DNA of 64,000 bases from UBA2897 sp036733925 (lineage in GTDB: Bacteria > Bacillota > Negativicutes > Selenomonadales > Selenomonadaceae), in the NCBI GenBank assembly GCA_036733925.1, contig DAIMZO010000001.1:77506-141505 (forward strand), written 5' to 3'. The translations under genes and the position numbers were made by a program. Below the pieces are notes generated by a model. The model was not told where the DNA came from, made no database searches, and worked only from the letters and a program-made list of their open reading frames with translations. Shown here piece by piece: positions 27,489 through 35,605 of this stretch (the first letter of the stretch is position 1; every line of letters starts with the position of its first letter).

Positions 27489-28619
27489 ATGAGAAAATGG
27501 GAAAACAGGCGCAGGCAGGCCGGGCTTGTGGCTGTATTATCCGCGGGATTTCTCCTGACCTCGCTCGTGCCGGCCTGGGCGGCGACTGCCGAGGAGGAAA
27601 AGCAGAACTACGAGGATCAGGCAGCGGAGAAGCTGCGCAAGAGTCAGGAAATCCAGACGCGCATCGACTCGATCTCGGAGGAGAAACGGGTGCTCGATGA
27701 GGAAGCGGACAAGGCAATCGCCGCGCACAAAGAGGCGAAGGCGAACCTCGACGAGACGACGGCGCGCATGTCGGATAACGAGACGCGCCTGAAGGATGTG
27801 CAGGCGGACTATGACAAGAAGAGCGGTGCGCTCGGCAAGCGCGTGCGCGATATCTATATCAACGGGCAGATCTCGTATCTCGATGTGCTGTTCGGCGCGA
27901 AGGATTTCCAGGACTTCCTGACGCGCATGGATCTCTTGAAGAAGGTCATCAAGCAGGACTACGACCTCGTGCAGGTCGTCTTCGCGGAGAAGCAGGATAT
28001 CGAGGACACGCAGAAGCAGCTCGCGGAGGACAAGGAAAAGCAGGAGGGACTCGAGCTCAAGGCGCGTCAGGCGCGCGAGGTCATGGAGCAGAAGGTAAAG
28101 AAGCGCCAGCAGCTCATCGACAAGATGAAGAACGACAAGGCGGTCTTTGACCGGCAGTACGATGAGCTCATGGCGGCATCGAAACAGGTCACGCGCATGA
28201 TCCAGAACAGCCATTACAACGTGCAGCCGTCTGGCAGCGGGGCCATGATCTGGCCGATTTCCGGGGCGGTGACGTCGGAGTTCGGCTGGCGCACGCACCC
28301 GATCACGGGCGACCAGCGGTTCCACAGCGGGCTCGACATCGGCGGCGACTACGGCATGCCGGTGCACGCGGCGCAGAGCGGCACCGTGACCTATGCGGGC
28401 TGGATCTCGGGCTATGGCAATACGGTCATCATCGACCATGGCGGCGGCATCACGACGCTCTACGGGCACAACCAGTCGCTCGCGGTCAGCGTCGGGCAGA
28501 GCGTTTCGCAGGGCGACGTGATCTCGTATTGCGGCTCGACGGGCAACTCGACGGGGCCGCACTGCCATTTCGAGGTGCGCCAGAACGGCGAGCCGGTCAG
28601 CCCCTATGGGTATCTCTAA
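27489..28619 (+). CDS. EnvC/PcsB-like M23 murein hydrolase or hydrolase activator
   Basis: 376 residues. An export signal (about 1-32, ending PAWAA) is followed by a long coiled coil (about 33-240) and a C-terminal M23/LytM domain. That domain has HSGLDIGG, YGNTVIIDH, LYGHN and HCHFEVR, so the zinc ligands look intact and it may be an active endopeptidase rather than a degenerate activator like E. coli EnvC. Gene order ftsE-ftsX-this gene with 3-base spacing supports a role as the FtsEX-controlled septal hydrolase. Confidence 0.9.
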   Translation: MRKWENRRRQAGLVAVLSAGFLLTSLVPAWAATAEEEKQNYEDQAAEKLRKSQEIQTRIDSISEEKRVLDEEADKAIAAHKEAKANLDETTARMSDNETRLKDVQADYDKKSGALGKRVRDIYINGQISYLDVLFGAKDFQDFLTRMDLLKKVIKQDYDLVQVVFAEKQDIEDTQKQLAEDKEKQEGLELKARQAREVMEQKVKKRQQLIDKMKNDKAVFDRQYDELMAASKQVTRMIQNSHYNVQPSGSGAMIWPISGAVTSEFGWRTHPITGDQRFHSGLDIGGDYGMPVHAAQSGTVTYAGWISGYGNTVIIDHGGGITTLYGHNQSLAVSVGQSVSQGDVISYCGSTGNSTGPHCHFEVRQNGEPVSPYGYL

Positions 28620-28634
28620 GAGGGTAGTTTCAAT

Positions 28635-29783
28635 ATGACGAAGAAAAAGAAGATCTTATGCGGCATCGGCCTCGCGCTCGCGTCGAGCGTCCTGACGCTC
28701 GGCGGCGTATGCTGGTTCCTCGGCCTGACGTCGGTGCAGGGCGTCAGCGACGCGATGCGGTTTTTCGGCGCGCGCAAATTCATCGAGATGCGCTATGTGG
28801 AGAAACCGGATGACGGCGCGCTCATGGACGGCGCGATTTCCGGCATGGTGAAGAGCCTCGGCGACCCGCATTCCGTCTACATGGATGCGGAGATGTTCAA
28901 GACGCTCAAAGAGCACACGGAGGGCGAGTTCGGCGGCATCGGCGTGACGATGGGTTTCAAGGACAAGAAAGTCACGGTCATCTCGGTGCTCGAGGGCACG
29001 CCGGGAGAGAAGGCCGGGCTCAAAGCCGGGGACGAGATCATGGCGGTCGACGGCACGCCGACGAGCGAGATCGAGCCGGAGCAGGTCGCGATGCAGATCC
29101 GCGGCGAGAAGGGCACGGACGTCACGTTGACGATCCACCGCGAGGGGCAGGATGACTTCGACGTCACGATCACGCGCGATACGATCCACCTCGATACGGC
29201 GAAGGGCAAGATGCTCGACGGGACGGACGGCATCGGCTACATCCGCATCGCGTCGTTCGGGGAGCATACGGGCGATGAGTTCCGCAAGGCTTATGAGAGC
29301 CTCGAGAGCCAGGGCATGAAGGGGCTCATCATCGATTTGCGCGAGAACGGCGGCGGCCTGATCACGAGCTGCGTGGATATCGCGAAGCTCGTCGTGCCGA
29401 AGGGCCCAATCGTTTCGGTGGTCCAGCGGAACGGCAGCAAAGAGGAATACGACTCCGACCTCGAGCAGAGCAAGTACCCGATTGTCGTGCTGATCGACGG
29501 CAACAGCGCGAGTGCGTCGGAGATTCTGTCGGGCGCTTTGCAGGACACGGGCGCGGCAACGCTCGTCGGCACGAAATCCTACGGCAAGGGCTCCGTGCAG
29601 GTCGTCGTGCCGATGTTCCATGGTGACGGGCTGAAGCTCACAATCGCGCGCTACTACACGCCGAACGGCCGCTGCATCGACGGAACGGGCATCGAGCCGG
29701 ATGTCGAGGTGCCGTTCCCGCAGGGGGCGACAACGGATGTGCAGCTCGAAAAAGCGAAAGAGATTTTGGCAGGAAAAATTTAA
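28635..29783 (+). CDS. ctpA: S41 family C-terminal processing peptidase
   Basis: 382 residues. An N-terminal signal anchor (about 7-30) precedes a helical segment, a PDZ domain (about 95-180, GGIGVTMG ... GLKAGDEIMAVDG) and the S41 catalytic region. That region has the Ser nucleophile in NSASASEIL and the Lys in KSYGKGSVQ. CtpA-type proteases trim exported proteins, often regulators of murein hydrolases, which fits its position after the FtsEX/EnvC-like genes. Confidence 0.92.
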   Translation: MTKKKKILCGIGLALASSVLTLGGVCWFLGLTSVQGVSDAMRFFGARKFIEMRYVEKPDDGALMDGAISGMVKSLGDPHSVYMDAEMFKTLKEHTEGEFGGIGVTMGFKDKKVTVISVLEGTPGEKAGLKAGDEIMAVDGTPTSEIEPEQVAMQIRGEKGTDVTLTIHREGQDDFDVTITRDTIHLDTAKGKMLDGTDGIGYIRIASFGEHTGDEFRKAYESLESQGMKGLIIDLRENGGGLITSCVDIAKLVVPKGPIVSVVQRNGSKEEYDSDLEQSKYPIVVLIDGNSASASEILSGALQDTGAATLVGTKSYGKGSVQVVVPMFHGDGLKLTIARYYTPNGRCIDGTGIEPDVEVPFPQGATTDVQLEKAKEILAGKI

Positions 29784-29818
29784 GTCGCGGAATTTTGGAC
29801 AGGAATTTACAAAAAAAC

Positions 29819-29847
29819 TGGAATTTTTATCTGTATTCTGCTATGAT
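29819..29847 (+). promoter_or_regulatory. Putative kor operon promoter
   Basis: TGGAAT, 17 bases, TATGAT in the AT-rich leader before korD. The leader is interrupted by an assembly gap, so spacing to the gene is uncertain. Confidence 0.5.
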
Positions 29848-29880
29848 GTAACAGTATAGGCGTTTTGATATAGCATCTAT

Positions 29881-29890
29881 NNNNNNNNNN
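29881..29890. other. Assembly gap (10 N)
   Basis: Ten undetermined bases in the leader upstream of korD. No coding frame is affected. Confidence 0.99.
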
Positions 29891-29926
29891 AAATTATATA
29901 ACTTGTGTATCAGGAGGGCCGTTTTT

Positions 29927-30127
29927 ATGAAGTCTGAGATTTCCATCAAGATGGAGCGGTGCAAAGGCTGCGGCATCTGCGTGACGTTCTGCCCGAAAGC
30001 TGTGCTCGCGGTCGACGAGCTCAGCAAGGTGCAGGTCGTCAGCGGGGATGCCTGCATCGGCTGCGGGCAGTGCGAGCTTCGCTGCCCGGATTATGCGATA
30101 TTTGTCGACCGGATCAAGGAGGCGTGA
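29927..30127 (+). CDS. korD: 2-oxoacid:ferredoxin oxidoreductase delta subunit (ferredoxin)
   Basis: 66-residue 2[4Fe-4S] ferredoxin with CKGCGICVTFCP and CIGCGQCELRCP. It passes electrons within the 2-oxoglutarate-type ferredoxin oxidoreductase complex. ATG 29927 follows AGGAGGG; the in-frame ATG-like codon at 29903 is upstream of that site. First gene of korDABC. Confidence 0.93.
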   Translation: MKSEISIKMERCKGCGICVTFCPKAVLAVDELSKVQVVSGDACIGCGQCELRCPDYAIFVDRIKEA

Positions 30128-30130
30128 GGG

Positions 30131-31270
30131 ATGAGCAAAGCGAGATTGATGCAGGGCAATGAGGCCTGCGCAGAAGGCGCGATTGCGGCCGGCGTGAATT
30201 TCTTCGCGGGCTATCCGATCACGCCGTCGACGGAGATTGCCGAGACGATGGCGCGGTTGCTGCCGAAGACGGGCGGCAAGTTCGTGCAGATGGAGGACGA
30301 AATCGCGAGCATGGGCGCCATCCTTGGCGCGAGCCTCGCGGGTGCGAAGGTCATGGACGCAACGTCTGGGCCGGGCTTCTCCCTGAAGCAGGAACTCATC
30401 GGCTACGCGGCTTGCGCGGAGATCCCGTGCGTGCTCGTGGATGTGCAGCGCGTGGGCCCGTCGACCGGTCAGCCGACGTCGCCGTCGCAGGCGGATGTCA
30501 TGCAGGCGCGCTGGGGTACACACGGTGACCATCCGATCATCGCGCTGTCGCCGTGGAGCGTGCGCGAGACGTACGACCTGACGGTTCAGGCTGTGAACTA
30601 CGCGGAGCGCTTCCGCACGCCGGTCATCCTGCTCATGGACGAGGTCGTCGGCCATCTGCGCGAGAAGGTCGAGCTGCCGGATAAGGTCGAGGTCTATCCA
30701 CGCCGCCAGCCGAAATGCACGCGCGCCGAGGGCTATGAGCCGTTCACGCCGGACGAAGACCTCGTGCCGGACGTTGCGGATTTCGGCACGGGCTATCACA
30801 TCCATGTGACGGGCCTCATCCACGATGACACCGGCTTCCCGTCCGGCAGGCCGGCGGTCACGGAGCAGTCAATCCGCCGCCTGCACGAGAAGATCGCGCG
30901 GGCCAAGGATATCCTGCTCACCGAGGAATACTTCATGGATGACGCGGAGTACGCGGTCGTATCGTATGGCGGCGCCGCGCGCACGGCGTACGAGGCCGTC
31001 GCGGAGGCCCGCCGCAAAGGGCAGAAGGTCGGTATGCTGCGGCTCAAGACCATCTGGCCGTTCCCGGACGAGGCGGTCGCGGCTCTTGCAGCAAAGGTAA
31101 AGGGCATCCTGGTCTGCGAGCTGAACTACGGCCAGGTCGTCGGCGAGGTCCGCCGCGCGGCGGAGGGCCGCTGCCGCGTCGAGCTCTGCGGCAAATACAA
31201 TATGCAGACGTTCGAGCCGCAGGAGATCACGGAGGCACTGAACGCATTTATGGCAGGAGGGAAAGATTGA
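30131..31270 (+). CDS. korA: 2-oxoacid:ferredoxin oxidoreductase alpha subunit
   Basis: 379 residues with the PYR-domain start LMQGNEACAEGAIAAGVNFFAGYPITPSTEI, QMEDEIASMGAILGASLAG and the DVQRVGPSTGQPT loop. This subunit binds the 2-oxoacid and part of ThDP. The four-gene order korDABC fits 2-oxoglutarate oxidation coupled to ferredoxin reduction; a branched-chain 2-oxoacid substrate cannot be excluded. The stop overlaps the korB start (TGATG). Confidence 0.92.
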   Translation: MSKARLMQGNEACAEGAIAAGVNFFAGYPITPSTEIAETMARLLPKTGGKFVQMEDEIASMGAILGASLAGAKVMDATSGPGFSLKQELIGYAACAEIPCVLVDVQRVGPSTGQPTSPSQADVMQARWGTHGDHPIIALSPWSVRETYDLTVQAVNYAERFRTPVILLMDEVVGHLREKVELPDKVEVYPRRQPKCTRAEGYEPFTPDEDLVPDVADFGTGYHIHVTGLIHDDTGFPSGRPAVTEQSIRRLHEKIARAKDILLTEEYFMDDAEYAVVSYGGAARTAYEAVAEARRKGQKVGMLRLKTIWPFPDEAVAALAAKVKGILVCELNYGQVVGEVRRAAEGRCRVELCGKYNMQTFEPQEITEALNAFMAGGKD

Positions 31271-32097
31271 TGGTTGAGAGAAGTTACGAAAAATATTTCC
31301 GCCAGAACCGCCTGCCGCATCTCTGGTGCCCGGGCTGCGGCAACGGCATCGCGATGAAGGCCATCGTGCAGGCCATCGAGAAGAAGGGCCTGTCGCAGGA
31401 CAACACGGTCATCGTGTCCGGCATCGGCTGCTCATCGCGCGCGTCGGGCTATATGGATTTCGATACCCTGCATACGGCGCACGGGCGTGCCATCCCGTTT
31501 GCGACGGGCATCAAGCTCGCGAATCCGGATCTCAACGTCGTCGTGATCACGGGCGACGGCGACTGCACGGCCATCGGCGGCAATCACTTCATCCACGGCT
31601 GCCGCCGGAACGTCGACCTGACGGTCGTGCTGTTCAACAACAACATCTACGGCATGACGGGTGGTCAGGCTTCACCGATGACGCCGCTCGGCAAGAAGGC
31701 GACGACGGCGCCGTACGGCTCGGTGGATCGGCCATTTGATGCCTGCAAGCTCGCCGAGGCGGCTGGCGCGACCTATGTCGCGCGTTCAACCGCGTACCAT
31801 GTCCAGCATCTCGTGAACATGATTGCGGGCGGTTTTGACAACAAGGGTTTCTCGTTCATCGAGGCGCTCGTGCAGTGCCCGACGTCCTACGGCCGCAAGA
31901 ACAAGATGGGCAGCCCGGGCGACATGATGAAATGGATGCGCGACAACGCGGTCATGAAAGCGGCCTGGGACAAGCTGCCGGATGAGAAGAAGACCGGCGA
32001 GAAATTCCCAATCGGCCTGTTCTATCAGGATACGGAAATGGATTACGATACGGCCTACGATCAGGTCATCGAGCGTGCGGGAGGTGCGGAGAAATGA
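31270..32097 (+). CDS. korB: 2-oxoacid:ferredoxin oxidoreductase beta subunit
   Basis: 275 residues. ThDP-binding subunit with WCPGCGNGI, GIGCSSR, GDGDCTAIGGNH and NNNIYGMTGGQ (cofactor Mg2+ site), and an Fe-S cysteine pattern. ATG 31270 lies 7 bases from GGAGGG and overlaps the korA stop; the TTG one codon earlier is less likely. The end overlaps korC by four bases. Confidence 0.93.
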   Translation: MVERSYEKYFRQNRLPHLWCPGCGNGIAMKAIVQAIEKKGLSQDNTVIVSGIGCSSRASGYMDFDTLHTAHGRAIPFATGIKLANPDLNVVVITGDGDCTAIGGNHFIHGCRRNVDLTVVLFNNNIYGMTGGQASPMTPLGKKATTAPYGSVDRPFDACKLAEAAGATYVARSTAYHVQHLVNMIAGGFDNKGFSFIEALVQCPTSYGRKNKMGSPGDMMKWMRDNAVMKAAWDKLPDEKKTGEKFPIGLFYQDTEMDYDTAYDQVIERAGGAEK

Positions 32098-32621
32098 GGA
32101 AAGAATTGAGACTATCGGGCTCGGGCGGTCAGGGCGTCATCACGGCGGCCATCATTCTCGCGCAGGCTGCGGTCGATGAGGGCAAGGAGGCTGTGCAGTC
32201 GCAGTCGTATGGCCCGGAGGCGCGCGGCGGCGCGTCGAAATCCGAGGTCATCATCTCCGATGAGCCGGTCTACCATCCGCATGTGCGCCAGCCGGACGTC
32301 GTCCTCGCGATGACGCAGAAAGCGGCGGACAAATACTACAAGGATCTGCATCCGGACGGGCTGCTGATCCTCGATGAACAGCTCGTGCCGAATCCGCCGG
32401 CATTCGCGCATACCATCCGGATCCCAATCACGAAGCTCGCGGTCGAGGAGGCGGGACGCAAGCTGTTCGCGAACATCGTCGCGCTCGGTGCGCTCGTGCA
32501 TCTGACGGGCATCGTGCAGTTCGATAGCATCAAAAAAGCGGTGGCAAACCGCGTGCCGCCGCATACCGTGGAACAGAATATGAAGGCGCTCCAGCTCGGC
32601 TGGGATGCCGTTTCCGAATAA
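32094..32621 (+). CDS. korC: 2-oxoacid:ferredoxin oxidoreductase gamma subunit
   Basis: 175 residues with the family start RLSGSGGQGVITAAIILAQAA, QSYGPEARGGASKSEVIIS and C-terminal VPPHTVEQNMKALQLGW. Completes the four-subunit enzyme. It converges on a small gene on the opposite strand six bases away; no hairpin is visible in that gap. Confidence 0.92.
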   Translation: MRKELRLSGSGGQGVITAAIILAQAAVDEGKEAVQSQSYGPEARGGASKSEVIISDEPVYHPHVRQPDVVLAMTQKAADKYYKDLHPDGLLILDEQLVPNPPAFAHTIRIPITKLAVEEAGRKLFANIVALGALVHLTGIVQFDSIKKAVANRVPPHTVEQNMKALQLGWDAVSE

Positions 32622-32626
32622 CAAAA

Positions 32627-32905
32627 TCAAAGAATCAGCAGAACCCGCTTGAGGAAGAGCGCGATGAAGCAGACGACGGCCAGACCGAACGTGAAGAACT
32701 CGACGCAACGCACGGGATAGACCATCTGCAGCGGCACATCGACGACTTTCGGCACGTTGCTCGCGAGCAGCGATATCGCGACGGATGCGTAGAGCAGCAC
32801 GAGGATGATCGAGCCGGTTCGCGCTTCGCCGAATGCGCGCAGAAAGAGATAGATGGCAAAAGCGATGAAGAGATATGTGAGCTTTTCTGCGTAATTTTTC
32901 CGCAT
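32627..32905 (-). CDS. Small membrane protein, unknown function
   Basis: 92 residues with about three hydrophobic segments (LTYLFIAFAIYLFL, SIILVLLYASVAISLLA, FFTFGLAVVCFIALFL) joined by short polar loops. On the minus strand the start is preceded by AAGGAGGG at 9 bases, which supports a real gene against a background of shadow frames. I recognise no family. It is divergent from larE and convergent with korC. Confidence 0.7.
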   Translation of the reverse strand: MRKNYAEKLTYLFIAFAIYLFLRAFGEARTGSIILVLLYASVAISLLASNVPKVVDVPLQMVYPVRCVEFFTFGLAVVCFIALFLKRVLLIL

Positions 32906-33076
32906 GATGCACCGCCCTCCTTTGCAGGGAAATACAGAACTGCGGAGAGGATATCATCCGTTTTCCGTTCCAATTCTTTATATGGAAAAATTCGCCGCGG
33001 GCGCCGCCTTTTCCTTTTGCCGGATTGGATTTTCCACGAGATTTTGTCATGCATGGCATTTATATCGATGATAAAG

Positions 33077-33115
33077 AAGAAAGCATTTGACACAATGCTT
33101 TCTTTTTGCTATATA
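33077..33115 (+). promoter_or_regulatory. larE promoter overlapped by a perfect inverted repeat
   Basis: TTGACA (33087-33092), 17 bases, TATATA (33110-33115), close to consensus. An 11-bp perfect inverted repeat (AAGAAAGCATT at 33077-33087, AATGCTTTCTT at 33094-33104) is centred on the -35 box, with the -35 filling the spacer. This looks like an operator. It also resembles a hairpin followed by TTT, so a terminator role cannot be ruled out. Confidence 0.7.
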
Positions 33116-33174
33116 TAAATTGTCATCGGTGCTACACAAAACATAGCGGATAAATAAGATTTAGGAGGGCAAAT

Positions 33175-33990
33175 ATGGATGAGCTGCATCAGAAATACGC
33201 AAGGCTAGAGGATATCCTGCGCGGGCTCGGCAGCGTGGCCGTGGCCTTCTCGAGTGGCGTTGACTCGACGTTCCTCGTGCGCGCGGCGCATGACGTGCTC
33301 GGGGCGAAGGCCGTGGCCTTCACGGCGAAGTCGGATTTCGTGCCGCAGCGGGATGTCGACGAGGCGGCGGCGTTCTGCCGGACGCTCGGCGTCGAGCACG
33401 TCGTCGTGCCGTTCCCGATTCTCAGCGTGCCGCATGTCGCGGAGAACCCGAAGGACCGCTGCTACTATTGCAAGCACGCGCTGTTCTCGGAGATGAAGGC
33501 GCAGGCGGCCTCGCGCAGCCTCGCCGCGGTCGTCGACGGGTCGAACCTCGATGATGACGGGGACTACCGGCCGGGGCATCGGGCACTCGCAGAGCTCAGC
33601 ATCGTGAGCCCCTTGCATGAGGCCGGCATGTACAAGCAGGATATCCGCGACCTCTCGCATGAGCTCGGGCTCCCGACCTGGGACAAGCCGAGCTTCGCGT
33701 GCCTCGCCTCGCGTTTCCCGTACGGGCATGTGCTGACGCCGGAGGGCCTCGCGCGCGTCAATACGGCGGAGGAGTTCCTGATGGCGCACGGGTTCCGCCA
33801 GTTCCGCGTGCGGGATCATGGCGATATCGCGCGGATCGAGCTGCCGCCGGAGGACATCGGCCGCCTGCTGGACCCGGAGCTCCGCGAGGCCGTCACCGAA
33901 CGCCTGAAAGGGCTCGGCTATCTCTACGTGACGCTCGACCTCGAGGGCTACCGCACCGGCGCGATGAATGAGGCGCTGAAAAAAGAATAG
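33175..33990 (+). CDS. larE: ATP-dependent sacrificial sulfur transferase LarE
   Basis: 271 residues. PP-loop AFSSGVDST at the N-terminus activates the substrate with ATP; DRCYYCK and SFACLASRFPYG follow, the latter containing the conserved sulfur-donating Cys region. LarE makes the thiolated pyridinium precursor of the nickel-pincer cofactor of lactate racemase-type enzymes. larB, larC and larA are not in the window. It has its own promoter and lies just before the nickel hydrogenase cluster. AGGAGGG precedes the ATG. Confidence 0.88.
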   Translation: MDELHQKYARLEDILRGLGSVAVAFSSGVDSTFLVRAAHDVLGAKAVAFTAKSDFVPQRDVDEAAAFCRTLGVEHVVVPFPILSVPHVAENPKDRCYYCKHALFSEMKAQAASRSLAAVVDGSNLDDDGDYRPGHRALAELSIVSPLHEAGMYKQDIRDLSHELGLPTWDKPSFACLASRFPYGHVLTPEGLARVNTAEEFLMAHGFRQFRVRDHGDIARIELPPEDIGRLLDPELREAVTERLKGLGYLYVTLDLEGYRTGAMNEALKKE

Positions 33991-34001
33991 ACATAGCAAA
34001 A

Positions 34002-34027
34002 GAGCGGTTCGAATCATCGAACCGCTC
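34002..34027 (-). terminator. Hairpin terminator of tRNA-Ala (minus strand)
   Basis: 11-bp perfect stem GAGCGGTTCGA/TCGAACCGCTC with a 4-base loop. Read on the minus strand it is followed by TTTT, so it ends tRNA-Ala transcription. It may also limit larE read-through from the other side. Confidence 0.7.
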
Positions 34028-34041
34028 GTCGTTCTCATAAA

Positions 34042-34117
34042 TGGTGGAGATGAAGGGGTTTGAACCCTCGACCCCCAGATTGCGAACCTGATGCTCTCCC
34101 AGCTGAGCTACATCCCC
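34042..34117 (-). tRNA. tRNA-Ala (anticodon CGC)
   Basis: 76-nt cloverleaf on the minus strand with encoded CCA. The acceptor stem GGGGATG/CATCTCC contains the G3-U70 pair that defines alanine tRNAs. The D arm is GCTC/GAGC, the anticodon loop TTCGCAA gives CGC (reads GCG), and the T arm is GAGGG/CCCTT with loop TTCAAAC. The anticodon stem TCAGG/TCTGG has two wobble pairs, slightly unusual but allowed. Promoter and terminator are both visible. Confidence 0.93.
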
Positions 34118-34138
34118 ATGTCCTTGAGAACAAAAATA

Positions 34139-34167
34139 ATTATAGCACAGCAGGCACCCCTTTGCAA
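34139..34167 (-). promoter_or_regulatory. tRNA-Ala promoter (minus strand)
   Basis: Reading the minus strand: TTGCAA, 17 bases, TATAAT, about 22 bases before the mature tRNA 5' end. Near-consensus. Confidence 0.75.
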
Positions 34168-34510
34168 CCCCTTTTTTGAGGAAAAGAAATTTTTTCACAA
34201 GCCGTATAAAAAAGGAAGAACAGCAGGAAATCAGAGCGCAATGTAGAAAGGTAGAAACAGGTGGCTCTTGCTGGTGTAAAATTGCTTTCCATAACCCATC
34301 AATGACATTTATAGCGGTTATGCGTAATTTGTATGCGATAAATCATAGCTATTTTTCGTACTTCGTTGTATAATATACGTATTGAAGTTTATTCATTCAT
34401 CAATTTTATTACCGGCCACGAACCTGCAAGATAGATGCTGTGTTTCTTGGACTTTATGGAGAGAGCTTTGAAGTCCATGCATCTTTCAGAGAAGATGAGG
34501 AGGTAACGAC
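34168..34510 (+). other. Intergenic leader of the hydrogenase operon with a long hairpin
   Basis: No gene is visible. The stretch is AT-rich and must hold the hyaABC promoter. A TATAAT near 34370 has no good -35. Downstream, AGATGC (34433-34438) pairs with GCATCT (34479-34484) and TGGACTT (34448-34454) with AAGTCCA (34471-34477), giving a two-part hairpin 26 bases before the GTG start. No known riboswitch consensus is recognised. Confidence 0.5.
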
Positions 34511-35605
34511 GTGGAAAAACGGGAGAGCTTATGGGACAGATGCCTGCATAAGGGCATCAGCCGCAGAAATTTCATCAAGGGCTGTGTTGCCCTGACGACT
34601 TTGATGGGATTGTCGACGGACAACCTGCAGAAGGTCGTTGCGGCGGCGGAGAAGAAACCGCTGCCGGTCGTCATCTGGATCCACGGGCACGAGTGCACGG
34701 GCTGCGATGAGTCGTTCATCCGCTCGGCTTCGCCGCTCGCATCGGATGTCGTCCTGAGCCAGATCGACCTCGAGTACGATCATCTGCTCAGCGCCGCTTC
34801 GGGCGAGCCGTTCGAGCAGCACCTCGAGGAGATTATCCAGAAGTTCAAGGGGCAGTACATCCTCGCCGTCGAGGGTGCGGCCTGCACGAAGGACAACGGT
34901 GTCTACTGCATGTCCGGCGGCCGCGCGTTCACGTATACGCTGCACCATGCGGCGGCGAACGCTGCCGCGGTCATCGCCTATGGTACCTGTGCGGTTTCGG
35001 GCGGCATCCAGGCCGCTTCGCCGAACCCGACGGGTTCGTCCGGCATCTCGCATTTTACGAGCAGCACGCCAGTCGTCAACGTGCCGGGCTGCCCGCCAAT
35101 CCCGGAAGTCATGACGGGCGTCGTCATGCATGTTGCGTTGTTCGGCAAGGTTCCGCCGCTCGACGGTCAGGGCCGTCCGAAGCAGTTCTACGGCAACCGC
35201 ATCCACGACACCTGCTACCGCCGTCCGTTCTTCGACGCGGGCATGTTCGCGGACAGCTTCGACGATGCGGGCTCGAAGGGCGGCTGGTGCCTCTACAAGC
35301 TCGGTTGCCGCGGCCCGGAGACCTACAACTCCTGCGGCAACCTTCGCTGGTTCCAGGGTATGAGCTATCCAATCCAGTCCGGTGCGCCGTGCATCGGCTG
35401 CGCGAACGCGAACTTCTGGGATTCCGGCAAGTTCTCGGAGCGTCTGCCGAAATACGGCCAGCCAATCGGCGATGTGGATCAGATCGGCGCAGCGATTGCC
35501 GGTGTGACGGCGGTCGGCGTCGTCGCGCACGGCGCGGCTTCCGTCGTACAGAAGAAGAAACGCATCGCAGCGGAAAAGGCCGAGAAAGGGGCAGGTGAAG
35601 AATAA
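34511..35605 (+). CDS. hyaA: [NiFe] hydrogenase small subunit
   Basis: 364 residues. The twin-arginine signal SRRNFIKG (residues 17-24) sends the folded heterodimer across the membrane. Cysteine motifs for three Fe-S clusters follow: CTGCDES near the N-terminus, then CAVSGG, VPGCPP and the C-terminal set CRGPETYNSC and CIGC. A hydrophobic segment near the C-terminus (about 325-345) anchors it next to the cytochrome b subunit. Start GTG 34511 follows GAGGAGGT. The Tat signal and anchor indicate a membrane-bound, outward-facing, H2-uptake-type enzyme. Confidence 0.95.
   Translation: MEKRESLWDRCLHKGISRRNFIKGCVALTTLMGLSTDNLQKVVAAAEKKPLPVVIWIHGHECTGCDESFIRSASPLASDVVLSQIDLEYDHLLSAASGEPFEQHLEEIIQKFKGQYILAVEGAACTKDNGVYCMSGGRAFTYTLHHAAANAAAVIAYGTCAVSGGIQAASPNPTGSSGISHFTSSTPVVNVPGCPPIPEVMTGVVMHVALFGKVPPLDGQGRPKQFYGNRIHDTCYRRPFFDAGMFADSFDDAGSKGGWCLYKLGCRGPETYNSCGNLRWFQGMSYPIQSGAPCIGCANANFWDSGKFSERLPKYGQPIGDVDQIGAAIAGVTAVGVVAHGAASVVQKKKRIAAEKAEKGAGEE

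Noticed and set aside
33893..34198. 101-codon minus-strand frame containing GDVAQLGEHQVRNLGVEG
   Set aside because: This is the translated tRNA-Ala sequence, a well-known spurious ORF pattern.
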